DNA of 64,000 nucleotides, taken from positions 13,757,001 to 13,821,000 of the forward strand of contig NC_081822.1 in NCBI RefSeq assembly GCF_030704535.1, written 5' to 3'. A model generated the notes under the pieces. The model did not search any database, was not told the DNA's origin, and was given only the letters and a program-made list of their open reading frames with translations. The DNA is from Vitis vinifera. Taxonomy: Eukaryota > Streptophyta > Magnoliopsida > Vitales > Vitaceae. This document shows positions 12,501 to 25,000 of this stretch, piece after piece. The first letter of the stretch is position 1. Each line of letters opens with the position of its first letter. The translations under genes and the position numbers were made by a program.

Positions 12501-15500
12501 TGGAGATATAAATGAAGATGTCAAATTGAAATGTCTTGCACAGGACTAAGAATCATCAGATTCTGTGATCCAAATTTAGGTTTCCATGCTTGGATATGGC
12601 ATGCATGCACATGGCTTTATTCAGAAATATGCTAGTATGTCAACTCTCTCTTGACGAGTTGTTTCACATCGTTGCACTTTATTACGTTAAAAGTTAAACT
12701 TGCAAACTGCAACACATTATAGTCTAGGGACTTGGATTCAGTGGCTTGGCTTGTCAGGCTGTAGGCCATGATATTGCAATAATGACCCCTCCTATGTAGG
12801 ATCCTTCTTCAACTTAGTTTCTCCATTAAGGTGGGAAATCCTCTTTGTTTCGTATCTCTCTTTCTCTATAACCATTACAGGAGGTGTTTTAATGATGTGA
12901 CAATGCAGGTTATGTTTATTTGCAATCACTGCCCATTTGTAAAACACTTGAAAAAGGATATTGTGAAGCTTTCAAATTTCTATATGAAGGTAGTGAATCC
13001 ATTTCTTCCTGATTTGCTTGGGTTACTTGCCTCAAGATTACATGCTTGGTTCAACTACTGGCCATATAAAATTAACAGATTCAGTTATTATTATATTGTA
13101 AATGCAGAAGGGACTTGCAGTTGTTGCAATATCTTCAAATTCTATAGCTACTCACCCACAGGTTCCAATGACCTCTTAAAACTTTTATGTTAGTGTGTGT
13201 ATATCTGTGTACTTATCTAACATTGTGTACATATGTGTATGTTAAAACCATCTTTTGATTTGTCCAAAATTGAATTATCCTTGCAGGATGGACCAAAATT
13301 CATGGCAGAAGAAGCTAAACTATTTAACTATCCTTTTCCTTATCTATATGATGAGGTATGCAAGTGCCAATTTCCACTTGCTCTGTCTTAATTTTTTCTT
13401 CCCTTTCTTAATTTTTGGTTTCAAATGGGTTTCCCAAATGTCCTTAGTGTTATATGTTTATAGCTTCATAATACTTAGTCTTGGTTTTGGTCAAACTTCA
13501 ATACTCTAGTGTTAATTATTGCTGAATCTGATATTATTTTGATTTTTTATTTCCATGTATATTAAAGAATATTCTTGTTATATTTCTGTGAGAGACATAT
13601 GTCCTCATCTTGCTCAACCCATAGACCATATTGGACAGGTGTATAAAATTAAGTGTGCGTTTGTCTCTGTCTTTTTGGTCTTCTCTCTTATAGGTTAATT
13701 AGAGAAATATATTAGTGGCTCCTATCTGAAAGGGGGCTCATTTATTGAGAAGGATGCAAAGAGTACCAGAGAAACAAAGAAGAACAAAAATAACAAAGGA
13801 AAATTGTTGTCATTGGAGTGAATGGGGGCATCATTTACGTCATTCTTTCAACATAGGCAATTTTCTCTTCCTGTAGAGAGGACACAGTGGGAAAAAGAAT
13901 TCTGTGAAAGTAGACCAAGCTTCTCAATAGAAAATGCTTCTCAATAGAATGTTCTCTATGATGCAATCTGCTATTTTAGATTTTCTCATATAATTGAAGT
14001 TTGCTCAGGGAATGTTTAATACTGAAATTTCTGTATTTTGTTTGACCATGTGTTCAACTTCTTATTCGGACTACCGTTTGATCAATTAGGAAGTGGAATT
14101 AGTTAATGCAAGTTTTAAGAAATCTAAAACTAAAATGCTATATATGGTTGCAGACTTATGGAAGGTTTGGACCTTCAAAGAAAATTTGTTCATGGAAGTT
14201 TGAAATTATCATATGTACATTGTATTCAGAAAATCATGCCAAAACTGCCACACAAAAGAATGAAATAAACCAAAATAATATGAGGCTCATGAGGATATGG
14301 AGGAGGTGGACATGTTTTAATGTAAGTTTTATAGAGGAGGATGATTGACTTGGGAAAGCCTGTTGTGGTAATTTTGAGGATAACTGTGGGAGAGAGCTTG
14401 AAGAGCCATTGGTCTTTTCTAACTCGTGGCTTGGCTGCTTGGCTGTTGGATCTCTTGTTGTTATGGTAGATAAGAAGGGGATGTTAGCATGGAGTAAGCT
14501 CCTATTGTGCATTCTTGTGCATTTAGAAATTTGAAAGGAGAGAAACAAATTGACCCCCCTTTTCCCCTCAATGGACTGCTGTCTTTTGGGAGGGATTGTT
14601 TATTTCTTCTTTTTGTATGGATAATTTAACTTATTTTCCTTTCTTTTTAAGAGCCCTTGATCCTTCTTGGATGTATTTTCTTCTTTTATTAATATATTTC
14701 TTTTTCATCCAAAAAAAAAAAAAGAAAAGAAAAAAGAAGAAGAAGAAGAAGGAGAAGGAGAAGGAGAAGAAAAAGAAAAAGAAGAAAAGAGAAGAAAAAG
14801 GAAGCTTGTTTCCCGTTCTTAGATGAGCATCCCATGTGCTTAACTTATTTTATACTAACAATCTCTGCCATTTTGTTTGGATGAGGACTTTGGATGTGGT
14901 GCAAATTATTGGTATGGAATTATGTTCTTTGTTTACATTCTATGTCCAAGATTCCAAACTATCATTTGTATTCAGTTTTATATGGCTCCACCAAGCCATT
15001 ATTTTTTATGAATGAGGACTTGTTTTCTTGTTAGTACTCAAACTGGCTCACTTGAATCTTGGTGGTTTTTAGTTTTCCTTTCCTCTGTGTCCTTTTGCTT
15101 TCATGAGAAAACTTTGATTTGTAGGCTTACATTGAGGAATTTGATCCTTAGAATCAAGATGACTAGGGAATGCGGCTCTTTCTGATCCCCTTCATTCACA
15201 CTTAACACTAATCATAGTATTATAATATGTAGTCATTGTGATTTCCTGTTAATTTAATGAATTCCTCTTCTCCTGAAAATAAGTAAGAACCTATCATTTA
15301 GTTAAGAATGTTTACTTGCAGTCACAAGATGTTGCTCGAGATTTTGGTGCGGTGTGCACGCCTGAGTTTTTCCTATTCAAAAAGGTGAACACAACCTACA
15401 CTAATCTACCAAAGTTTTACTGAAGTTTTTCAAGCGTGTTCTACCTTATTTCATGTTTGGTAGAGCTCAGTTTAATCTTATCCTTTTAAATTACAGTTCT

Positions 15501-15995
15501 GGACTTGAGGAATCAAAAAAGCAATTTGTTAATATTTGAGTTAGGAATTAAACTTTTCCAATTTGTCACAGGATGGTCGGAGGCCATTTGAGTTGGTGTA
15601 TCATGGCCAGTTTGATGATTCACGACCAAGCAATAATGTCCGTGTTACAGGAAGGTTGGTTCCTGTAGTTTCTAGCTAACTTTGAATGAACACAGCAACT
15701 CATTTTATGACTTTATATAAGTAAATAACTTCTTATCAACTCAATAACATGTACCCAGGGATTTAAGCCTGGCAATAGATTGTGTACTCAGCGGTCAACC
15801 TATATCATTGGTTCAAAAGCCCAGGTAGTCTCCTGTTCATTAACTTGTGTGTTTCTTCTTTCTTCTTCTTCTACCTTTTATTTCACCAAAATGCTTGTAA
15901 AGTTTTGGTTTCCATTATTTTATGCTAAGTTTTATTTATTTTATTTTATTTTCTGAAGTGTTGGATGCAGCATAAAGTGGCATCCAGAGACATAA
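9534..15995 (+). CDS. Plastid PRX_like1/thioredoxin-fold redox protein, nine exons
   Basis: Exons by GT-AG sites and protein continuity: 9534-9761, 9853-9918, 12909-12989, 13108-13161, 13287-13355, 15322-15384, 15572-15654, 15759-15824, 15959-15995, giving 248 aa. The ATG at 9534 is the first in-frame ATG; the frame open further upstream only has TTG. Residues 1 to ~65 are rich in S, T, R and A with almost no acidic residues, like a chloroplast transit peptide. The core follows the AhpC/TSA-like PRX_like1 family: a CNHCPFV CxxC site right after the first strand, VVAISSN, FPYLYDE, CTPEFFLF, DDSRP and the C-terminal signature PSVGCSIKWH. The expected role is a thiol-dependent redox enzyme of the plastid, substrate unknown. 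It resembles Arabidopsis At1g21350 (from memory). Introns 2 and 5 are large (3.0 and 2.0 kb). Confidence 0.88.
10391..10588. repeat. Tandem duplication in intron 2 of the PRX_like1 gene
   Basis: Two diverged ~99-bp copies lie head to tail (10391-10489, 10490-10588). Both contain GTGTATAG, GAGGAGGTTC, TTGGATTTC and TTGTGTGAGGTT in the same order. Non-coding. Confidence 0.6.
11169..11265. repeat. 48-bp tandem duplication in intron 2
   Basis: ATGTGGGTTTGG...AATAAGATGCACATTGTT is followed by ATGTGGGTTTGG...AATAAGATTCACATTGTT at a 48-bp offset. A fragment of the unit (ATAAGATTCACATTGTTG) also occurs near 11075. Non-coding intronic repeat. Confidence 0.55.
14560..14725 (+). repeat. Possible truncated LINE 3' end in intron 5
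   Basis: The run from AATGGACTGCTGTCTTTTGG to CTTTTTCATCC ends in a poly(A) tract, as the 3' tails of plant L1 LINEs do. No target duplication was found, so this is weak. The poly(A) grades into a purine microsatellite. Confidence 0.25.
14711..14806. repeat. Poly(A)/(GAA)n purine tract
   Basis: About 95 bases of the plus strand are almost entirely A and G, first an A run, then GAA and GGAGAA repeats. It sits in intron 5 of the PRX_like1 gene. Confidence 0.8.
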
Positions 15996-18461
15996 TTGTA
16001 ATATCTGGTTTCTGTTTTCTGGAAATCAGAACCTGCAAGCATAAATTTTACTTTCAGGTGCACCAATGTTGTCTTGGTAATTGGTAATGGCTCACAACTA
16101 ATTTATTTCAGAAAGCCTACCTTTTTGTTCTTGTGTTTTCTGTCTTTCTCCAGAAGTCTTCTTTCATCATCTTGGATTCGTGAAAGCATGGATGGCGATG
16201 GGTTGATACCTTATGTGATTGTCTTGATTGGCTATGTAATTAGTTTTACAGTATCATTCCCTAGTTGTCTTGCACTGTAAGTATTCATCAGAGATAATGA
16301 CCTCTGGAAAAAAGGTCCCCATGCCAGTTCTCATGGTTATTTTGTTGCACAGATGCATGGTTGTTGAAATGTCTTTGGAAAAATGTCTCCTGTATAAGAC
16401 AAAGTAAAATAATGGATAGCTATCTAGGCCTTTTCATATATGCTTAAAACTAAATTCTGGTAGGCCTAAAAGCAAAAATTATGGGGGACTCATCAATTTG
16501 TTTGTGCTACTGCAAGGAACATATACATCAGTATCTGTGACTAGATTTTAGAAAGTTGTCATCTCCAATTCCCCGTATCTATGTGGAAAGGCCACTCTTC
16601 TGTCCCTGTCCATAGATAATTACTGATTTGATCTTTATTCACTTGTGATATGTCTTCTAGTGCAAGATACCGTGCACATAACTTTCTTGCTTAGTTTTCT
16701 TATTTCCATGATGCCCTTGTCGGCAAAACTTTTGCTATCAAGTTCACTATATTATATCTACCTATACAGTTATTTTGCTTCATAAATATAACATCCTTTT
16801 GTATCTAATTAGCTTTCCCACCTCTTCCTTTTTCACATATCAGAATTCAACTGAAATTAAATCAGATGCATTTTCTGTGTTATGGTTGTTGCAGTTTGGG
16901 TGCTTGGGCCGTTGTCACTGTTGTGATGAAATACTGGCTGAGAAAATAGATATTATTAATTTTTTTTTTCAGTTTTTAATTAAAATTATGTTATTTGTAT
17001 AAGTAATAAATAGTTTTCTCATAGGTTGGTTTATGAGAATATTTTTTGTTATTCATCCAAATAATTTAACTGGTTTTGTATTCTATTATAAATAACTGTT
17101 AATACAACATTATTACACTATAGTTCGACGGAATTTCTCTTCTTCTTTTCTTTTTTTCTTTTTTTTTTTTTTTTTCTTTTTTTTTTTTTTTAAGTTCTTG
17201 TTAGTAGGAATAAATATAAGCCTGTCATTGTGATCATTAATTTGTTGCTAGCAGTAAAAGAATGAGGAAACCATGACCATTGTATCTCTAGTCATTATAT
17301 GCCTAAGGTAGCAATAGGTTCTCATTTTCTATTGCTCATTAATGTTGTGATTGCTCTATAACAACATGGTTTAGTAGGAATACTTCAAGTTCTTTGTGTC
17401 ACTTGTTATTAGGATTTAGGAGGATATGGGAAGAGGAAAAAAGGGTGAACCTAGATGAACTGAACTTTCATATTATTCAATTCTTCAACTTCAAGTTGCT
17501 TACATGAGAAAATCCAAAAAATTAAGATTTTTTTATTTTTTTATATATTTTTTTTATGGTTGCTTGCATTCTCAGCCATTGGAGTCTGATAGGGTACCAT
17601 AAAACTATCTGTGGGCCTGAGTTGCTTTAATGTCACATGACCAAAAGCAACGTATCCTTTCAAGAACATGGGCCTCGAGATCTCTTAATCTCTACTGAAA
17701 TTGATGTTATGGTAGTTTGTGGGGGATGGTGGCCCATTTCCTTTCCCATAATTTCTTGTTCCATTTGCTTCATGCCAACCAAGATTGTGTCTCCACCATG
17801 GCTTTTTATCAGCCCAGCTCCCTGAGGATGACTGAATGGGCCTTGAAAGGTGCCCATCTGTTTCCCATGGTCCCCAGTTGAAAAACTGGAATTGCTGTCG
17901 GCACTGTGCTGTTGGATTCCTTTGAGCTGAAGCACTTCTAATTCTTTTCTACTTTTTGCAGCCTCACTATTCCATTGAAACAGAATTGTCAAGACAATAG
18001 TTTGAGGCTGTTTCAGTCATTTGCAAATTTAGAATATCGTAGTCATTTCAAAAAATCTGGTTTGTAATAGATATTTTGCTTGGTTAGTTCAAAGAAAGCT
18101 AGCAGATTCTGGGATTTTGCTCCCTTACATTACCAGTTACGTACAATATTTGTTTTGTGTGTGAGGTATTTGCAGAATCTGGTTTCCTTTCATTTTTTTA
18201 TACTGAAATGTAACTTTAGATGAACCCAGTTGTCTGATATATGCATTAGAAATAATTTTAACGTCTTTTTATTTGATTTAGAAAGAGTTGGCAAGAAGAA
18301 TGAAGAAAGTAGGTTGAATGAGGCAAAACTAAAATTACAATAAATGACAACATGAGGTCCTGCTACTACTGCTACTACTTCTACATAAGGGAAAGATCAA
18401 TCTATACAAATTATTTCGTTGCTTGAAAAAATAGCAATAAATTTAATACGGAACTTAAAAA
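15996..18461. other. Region between convergent genes
   Basis: This holds the 3' ends of the plus-strand PRX_like1 gene and the minus-strand receptor kinase gene. A T-rich tract lies at 17144-17193. No further gene is clear. Frames at 16074-16280 and 16775-17002 have no recognisable content. Confidence 0.6.
17660..17992 (-). pseudogene. Possible coding fragment, unidentified
   Basis: An open frame of 110 codons with a balanced, non-low-complexity composition (WNSEAAKSRKELEVLQLKG early, a hydrophilic G/H/Q/S-rich middle) looks more like protein-coding sequence than its surroundings. No splice partners, domain or family were recognised. It may be an orphaned exon, a retroposed fragment or chance. 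Confidence 0.2.
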
Positions 18462-21400
18462 CTATGGCAATGAGGTAGGTGATCTAATTAGAGGTTCAGA
18501 TGATTTAGAGAAACTAGAGCAGTCAACTGTTGCTTTTGGGTTGATAGGAACTCCCTTGCCAAGAAAATTTGGCTTTTCGTAATCCTCATTTTCTTGTCTG
18601 ATCTCTTTTAGCATTGCTGTCACATCTTTCATGGAGGGTCGTTCCTCTGGGTTGGGGTTCACACAGAGGAGAGCCACCCCAAGCACTTGAAGCATTTCTT
18701 GGGTCTGTGTACCAGACATTATCAGTAGTTGCTGATCAAGAATTGATGTGAATTCTCTTCTTCTCTCTCGGAGTTCCTTGTTGATCCAAGTAACAATATG
18801 GGCACCCTCTGGAATCTGGTGATCAGTTGGTTCCATCCCTGTTAATGCCTCTAGGAGCACAATACCATAGCTGTATACATCACTCTTCTCTGTGATCCTC
18901 AAACTGTATCCATATTCTGCAATTGGTGAATATCTTTAGGGATGATTCAAGATGAAATTTAGAAGATAAAGATGATCAAAGGAGTGATTTGATTTATGAA
19001 AGAATTGGGTAACTAGAAAATTACTAGGTTTTAACATAATCTGGAAGTCATTTGAGAACTACTAAGGATTAAAAAATATTGAATTTTGACATCAGGTCTT
19101 GTGAAGGAAGAAGACCCTTTTTTTTATGTAAGCTATGAGGTTTGAGAAATTTGTTAAGGAAACCATAGAAGAAGCTGAAACAGTTACACTCACCAGGAGC
19201 AATATACCCATAAGAGCCTGCAACTGTGTTGGAAGCTTCTGAGGAATCTGAAGAACCAACCAGCTTTGCAAGTCCAAAATCTGCTAGAAAAGCTTCAAAT
19301 TGTGGTCCTACTAAGATATTGTTGGCCTTGATGTCGCGATGAACAATTGGAGGAATACAATCATGGTGAAGATAAGTCAAACCATGAGCTGCTCCCAAGA
19401 TGATCTTGTACCTTGCATCCCAGTCCAAGAACACTCTCTTCTCGTGAAGCAATCCAGAAAAGCTCCCATTACTAATATAATCAAACAACAACAGTCTAGT
19501 TCTTCCATTGTCACAACAACCCAGAAGCCTCACTATATTTTTGTGCCTTATCGATCCTAGTGTTGTAACTTCTGCAGAAAACAGGTCTCTCTCAGGTAGC
19601 TCATCACTCTTCTTTGGCCATAGCTTCTTCACTGCTATCACCTGTTTCATTGGAGTCTCAACACGATAGACCATGCCTGAACAGCCCTTTCCAACTACGT
19701 TGGAATCTGACAATTTATTCACGATATCATTTACGGAGAAGTTCAGCTTTTGGAATGGCGTGAAATCCCACTCTAAGCTGTTTTCTTCATCGCTACTGCT
19801 CCCAAATTCAGCTCCATGAGTTCGGAGAAGAAATATTACCACAGCACACATGATCATTATTGTCAGAGTTACCCCGAGAACAACACAGATGATAAGATTT
19901 CTATTAGATATCCTGCCATCGAGGCTTCCACTTGAGTGGCAACCATTCTTGTTAACGCAGAGCTTTTGATTGCCAGAGAAAACAGTGGCTGGGAGATCTT
20001 GGAAGAATTTGGTATCTGGAATAGAACCTGAGAAATTATTGTATGAGACATTCAGAGAAACAAGGTTGTCAAGATTACCCAAGACTCTCAGGCTTCCTGT
20101 CAACATGTTGTGAGAGAGGTCCAAGTTTGCGAGGTTGGAAAGATTGGAAAAGCTTTCTGGAACGGGTCCTGAAAGAGAATTCCTACTCAAGTTCAATAGG
20201 ATGTCTAGTCCTTGTAAGCGACCAATCTCCTCTGGGATAGAACCAGTGATTCTGTTGCTGCTCATATCCAAGAACTGCAAGTCCTTGCAGAGGCCAAGTG
20301 AATTTGGAATCGGCCCAGTAATGTAGTTTTCATTCAATATAAGTTTGTTCAAGGAGGTAAGCCTGCCCAAGTTCTCTGGAACAGAACCAGACATCCTGTT
20401 CATGGAAAGGTCTAAGACATTGAGACTGACAAGAAACTGGAAAGAAGTGGGGATGGTGCCTTGGAGCCGATTTCCATGCAAATCGACCATTTCAAGCTGA
20501 GTGCAGTTGCCAATATCTGGGGGGATTTCTCCAGTGAATTGATTTTCTGACAATTCAAGGAAACTCAAATTGCTTAAGAGGCCAATTTCTGGTGGGATTT
20601 GACCAGTGAACTTGTTTGATCCCAGGCGTAAACGGATCAAACTGGTGCAGTTGCCAATATCAGGTGGAATTTCACCTGATAATCCGTTTGATATCAGCAA
20701 CAACTTGGTTAAATTCTTGAGGTTGAAGAGAGAATTGGGAACTGACCCAGAAAGGAAATTGTGTGAAAGATCCAAGTCTTGAAGTTTCTCGCAATTGGCC
20801 AGCTCAATCGGTATGCTTCCACTGAGCTGATTCTGCCAAGCAAAGAACAGAGAGAGCTCCTTTAGTTGTCCAATGGTGGCTGGAATCTCCCCAGAAAGCA
20901 GGTTGTTATCCAATTCAAGCTGCTTCATCCTGGAAAAGCTGCCGATAAATGGTGGTATTTTGCCAGAAATGTTGTTATCAGACAGAAGAAGCTCCTCTAA
21001 TGCACCTAAATTTGCAAAAGACATTGGAATCTCACCTGTCAGAGAATTCAGTGAGAAATCAATTACTGTCAAACCCAAACAATTCCCAAGGGTTGCCGGA
21101 ATGCTCCCAGCTAGATTGTTCTGCCACAATAACACCCTCCTAAGATTTTTCAGCAAGCCTAGTTCAGCTGGTATCTCTCCCGAGATTTGGTTTTGATACA
21201 CAAACAAATTCTCCAAGGATGAGCAATTCCCAATTTCTGGTGGAATCTCACCCGTGAGATTTGCTGTGTATATAGAAAGAGTCTTGAGCTTCTTCAGCTG
21301 TCCAAAACTATATGGAATCTGCCCTGAAATCCCAGTATCTGCGAGACCCAAGAGAACTAGTTCTTGGCAGTTTGACATCTGCATTGGGATTTCTCCATAA

Positions 21401-22005
21401 ATTCCTGAGTTTCCACCAGCACGAAAAACTGCCAGACCCCACAGTTGGCCTACTTCTGCAGGGACTTTTCCGGATAGCTGATTATCAAACAGTTCAAGCT
21501 GTCGAAGCTTGGAACAGTTTCCAATTTCCCTTGGAATTTCTCCGACAATGGAATTTGAATTCAGCAATAATAGCTGCAGTTCAGATAATTTTCCGATTGC
21601 AGGCGGAATTTTTCCTGTCAAAGCATTGAAACTAAGGTCCAGGACAATCAGTGATGACAAGTTCCCAATGGAAGGTGGAATTTCTCCGGTGAGATTCCCA
21701 TCTGAGATGACAAGAGTGGTGAGAAAGTTGAAGGAGAGGATCTGAGTGGGAAAAGTAGTATGAAAATCAATGGAGCTAATTGTAATTTCTGAAACAAAAC
21801 CAGCACTGGAACATTTGATATAGTCCCATTTGCATGGATTCTGGTGGTTTGGATTCCATGAAGAGAAGAAAGCGGCAGAGGAAGAAGTATTGAAGGTTGA
21901 AAGCCATGAAAGCAGAGAGAGGCCTTCCTGGTTCAGTGCACAGATGGCTGGGAACAGAGAGATGTTGAGGAACAAGAGAAAAATAGTGATTGCATTGCTT
22001 GACAT
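18462..22005 (-). CDS. LRR receptor-like kinase, subfamily XI, RGF-receptor-like
   Basis: Two exons on the minus strand: 22005-19194 and 18916-18462, joined by a GTGAGT...TTGCAG intron inside the APE motif (G|AA), giving 1088 aa. Order: signal peptide 1-23; LRR N-terminal cap with CKWDYIKC at 58-65; about 23 plant-type LRRs (LxGxIP) from ~95 to ~665; a transmembrane helix 703-727; kinase from ~765. Kinase landmarks are all present: GKGCSG (772-777), Lys793 in AVKK, HRD at 889-891 (an RD kinase), DFG at 909-911 and APE at 936-938 after splicing. An RxGG motif (Arg195-Ala-Gly-Gly198) in the LRR region is the signature described for receptors of sulfated RGF/GLV peptides. Expected role: plasma-membrane peptide-hormone receptor. 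The ligand is inferred. The ATG at 22005 precedes the signal peptide directly. Confidence 0.93.
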
Positions 22006-25000
22006 GATGAGGTTGGTGCTCTGCTACTCCTCTTTATCTCTTATCATTCTACCAAAACTGGTCACAACATATTCTTCTGATTGTTTCCACTAAATGGTAA
22101 TGCTACACTGAAATGCCCTTGTTGTCACTCAGAATTACAAACAAAGAACAAAAAAATATCACTAATATTCAAAACCCTTTCGGCTTTTACAATTAATATG
22201 CCTGGTTCAAGTGAGACTGTACTGGAGGGGATAACTACTGGGGACAGAAGTGACAGTCTGTTTTCTGGATTTATTGCAGAGATGGCTAGAGAGATATAAT
22301 TGAATGTTTTAGGGTGTGAAGTTGCAATTTCTATCAATGTGGTGATGATGGAAGTTGTTGTCTTCTTATAAATCCTTGGCAAATTTACTACTGTTACCCT
22401 TCTTTCTTGTTGGGTCTCTGGGTTTTCCTGTCTTGTTTTGTCTCAAATTTATCTTTATTCCAGAACTGGGAAACAACAGCACATGCTACAGTACCACACA
22501 ACAGGGCTGTTTGTATAACAAGTAGTAAAAACAAAACATTATCAGAATGTATATATGAGAATAATATTAGCCAAGAAAAGTAGAAGATTAGTATAATCCC
22601 ATCTGGGTTTTGGCACAATACATGAAATGGTGGATTTCATTGGATTTTTATATGCTATAGCATGCTAAAAAATACTTGTTCTTCAGAATTATTTCTAGTT
22701 CTACTGCATTCCATTTCATTTGGATATTGTGTCTGCATGGATTGGGGTATGTTAATGTGACACTACTTTCTTAATTTCTGTAGGACTTTTAATCAAGGAT
22801 TTAGGGTTTTTGCAAGGTAAATCCACTGTAATCCAAGCTCTGAAAAGGACAGCACAGCACCCATAAAAAGAGGTGGACACCACAACCTTTTCTGCAGTTA
22901 TGGTAAGGTCTCAAAATCAAGCTTCCTTTGATAAAGTCGATCTTATCATGAGAAGTGAGCCTCTGATGTTGTAGAGTGATAATAAAATAGGTTTCTTCTT
23001 CATTTTGAGAGAGCCCATTTCTTCCCCATACATGAACCTTCCCACAACCCCAAAAGAAATGACCCTGTTCTGGATTTTTTTAATTTATAAGAAATGTCTC
23101 TTCCCTTTGGCTACTAGCCCAGACAGGCAGATGCACTTGAGAAGCCATTCCTCTCGTAAGAGCTTGCACGGCCTAAGGTCTATAGATTTGAATGGGCAGA
23201 GTGTCGTACTGGAAAGTGATTGTAGTACTAAAGAGAAACCATTTGCAGTTAATAATAACATTCTATTATTTAACTACACCGATGTTACTATTATTGGGGC
23301 AATAATTAGGACAACAAAAGTGGTAATAATGATTAGGAGGTTGATAATGACAAAGAAGAGGAGAATGCATGCAGCATTTCTGGCAGAAGGACCCACAAAA
23401 TGGTGAGATATACGTTCAGACCACACAAGAAGTTAAAGGAGCCTTTCATTGGATGATCATGACCCAAGTTTTTACTCTTACATCCAATGAAAATATATTG
23501 AAGATGAAAAATGGAAAATATGTGGTTGTGAAGGGTTTGTTTTTGCTGCTGTTGCTGTAGTTGTATAGGAATGAGCTGTAGAGAAAGTGAAAAATCATCA
23601 AAGAATCCAAGCAAGCAACCAGGTTGGAAGTTGGATTGGGAAGAGTAGTCCCATTCCACCAAAGAAAAAAAAGAGGTGTGCAGTGAAATCAGGGTAGGAA
23701 TAAGTTGGGATATTAATCAAGGGAAAGGTATGAGGTATGGCGAAATTGTGGTTTGGATTAAGTTATGGAAGGTGGGGTGAGCTATTGCCCGACCATAACT
23801 AGTGGCAACTCTCCACCTTTTCCAACTCAACCCATTTGGATTTTTGGAATTTTGTTTTGATTGATGGTGACCCATCATCCTATCTCTCAAAAATAATAGA
23901 AATTAAAACTACTAGTAAACAAAAAATACTTTGAAATGGCCTTAAATTATGACACCCGCTATAAAAAGATAGTGGGTAGCCTTGGTTCTTAATTGAATTG
24001 TTTATATATTTTGTTAGTTCTTTGTTTAAAAAATAAAATAAACCAAAGCGAGAAAGTAAAAAAGGGTAGATTTATTGGCATATGGGGAACTGAATCTGGG
24101 ACTTATTCCTATCCCACAGAGGCCCAAAAGATGCAGCTTTAGTTTATTGGGAGCATTTGTCTTTGTGATGACATGAACAATAAAAATGGTGATAGTTTAG
24201 TTAGTGTTTTTTAAATCATGAAACTGAATAATTTCCCACTTTCCAGCAATTATGTGATTGATTTTAATTCTCATATCCACCCCCACCCACTATTACAGAA
24301 TCACATCCACACACACTAGTACAGGAGTGGCCCAACTATTATTTCTGTTTTTCTGCTGTCTTCACTCTGCCACATCAAGTGGGATGGTTTACTACATGCC
24401 TCACAAATGGACTCCCTAGATTTCCCACCAAACAATTCCCATTATCAATTCTTGATTTTCTTCAACAATTTATAGAAAAGTGCTTATTATCTGTGCTTAT
24501 TGTCCTAACACATATATAGAGTGCACCCTTTTGGTTTGCAGCCATCAATATCAAGTACTTCATTATCCCTAATTATGCTTTATCAGAAATGAAGTACAAA
24601 AGTGGGGTTTTATCTTCAAGTGTGTCAATTATACCCCCAGGTTAGTGGGCCAAAACTCCAATAATATTGATTGGATTCATCAACTTCAAACTGCTTTAAG
24701 GTGAAACTAGGCCTATTGAACTTTCAACTTTTAAACAGAGATCTTAAGCAGTCGAAAAGGCTTCAGCAAAAACACAACCCCACATGCTTCCAAGTCTATT
24801 TTTTGAACCTGACACTTCAATTAAAATAGGCCTATAATCTAAGCGTTGTTGTAACTTGTAATTCATTCCTTACAGCACATGATCTCTCAATGCTTCTCTT
24901 TGTCTGAAAGATTAGCATCCATTCCTTCCCTAATTAGCAATCTTGGAATGCTTGTAGCTAGATGCTTAAGGCACGGAAACAATTGTTTCAAGAAGCCACA

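Noticed and set aside
14596..14826. K- and E-rich 76-codon frame
   Set aside because: Translation of an A/G microsatellite within an intron.
15970..15995. Alternative last-exon acceptor TTGGATGCAG|C at 15970
   Set aside because: It would also join in frame, but the upstream acceptor CTGAAG|TG at 15958 restores the family C-terminal signature PSVGCSIKWH.
19069..19193. C-terminal extension of the LRR-XI kinase frame after APG
   Set aside because: It is intron read-through: the donor GTGAGT sits inside the APE motif and the downstream exon supplies EYGYSLRITEKSDVYSYG.
20873..21629. Plus-strand frames of ~105 codons opposite the LRRs
   Set aside because: Antisense shadows of the periodic LRR coding sequence.
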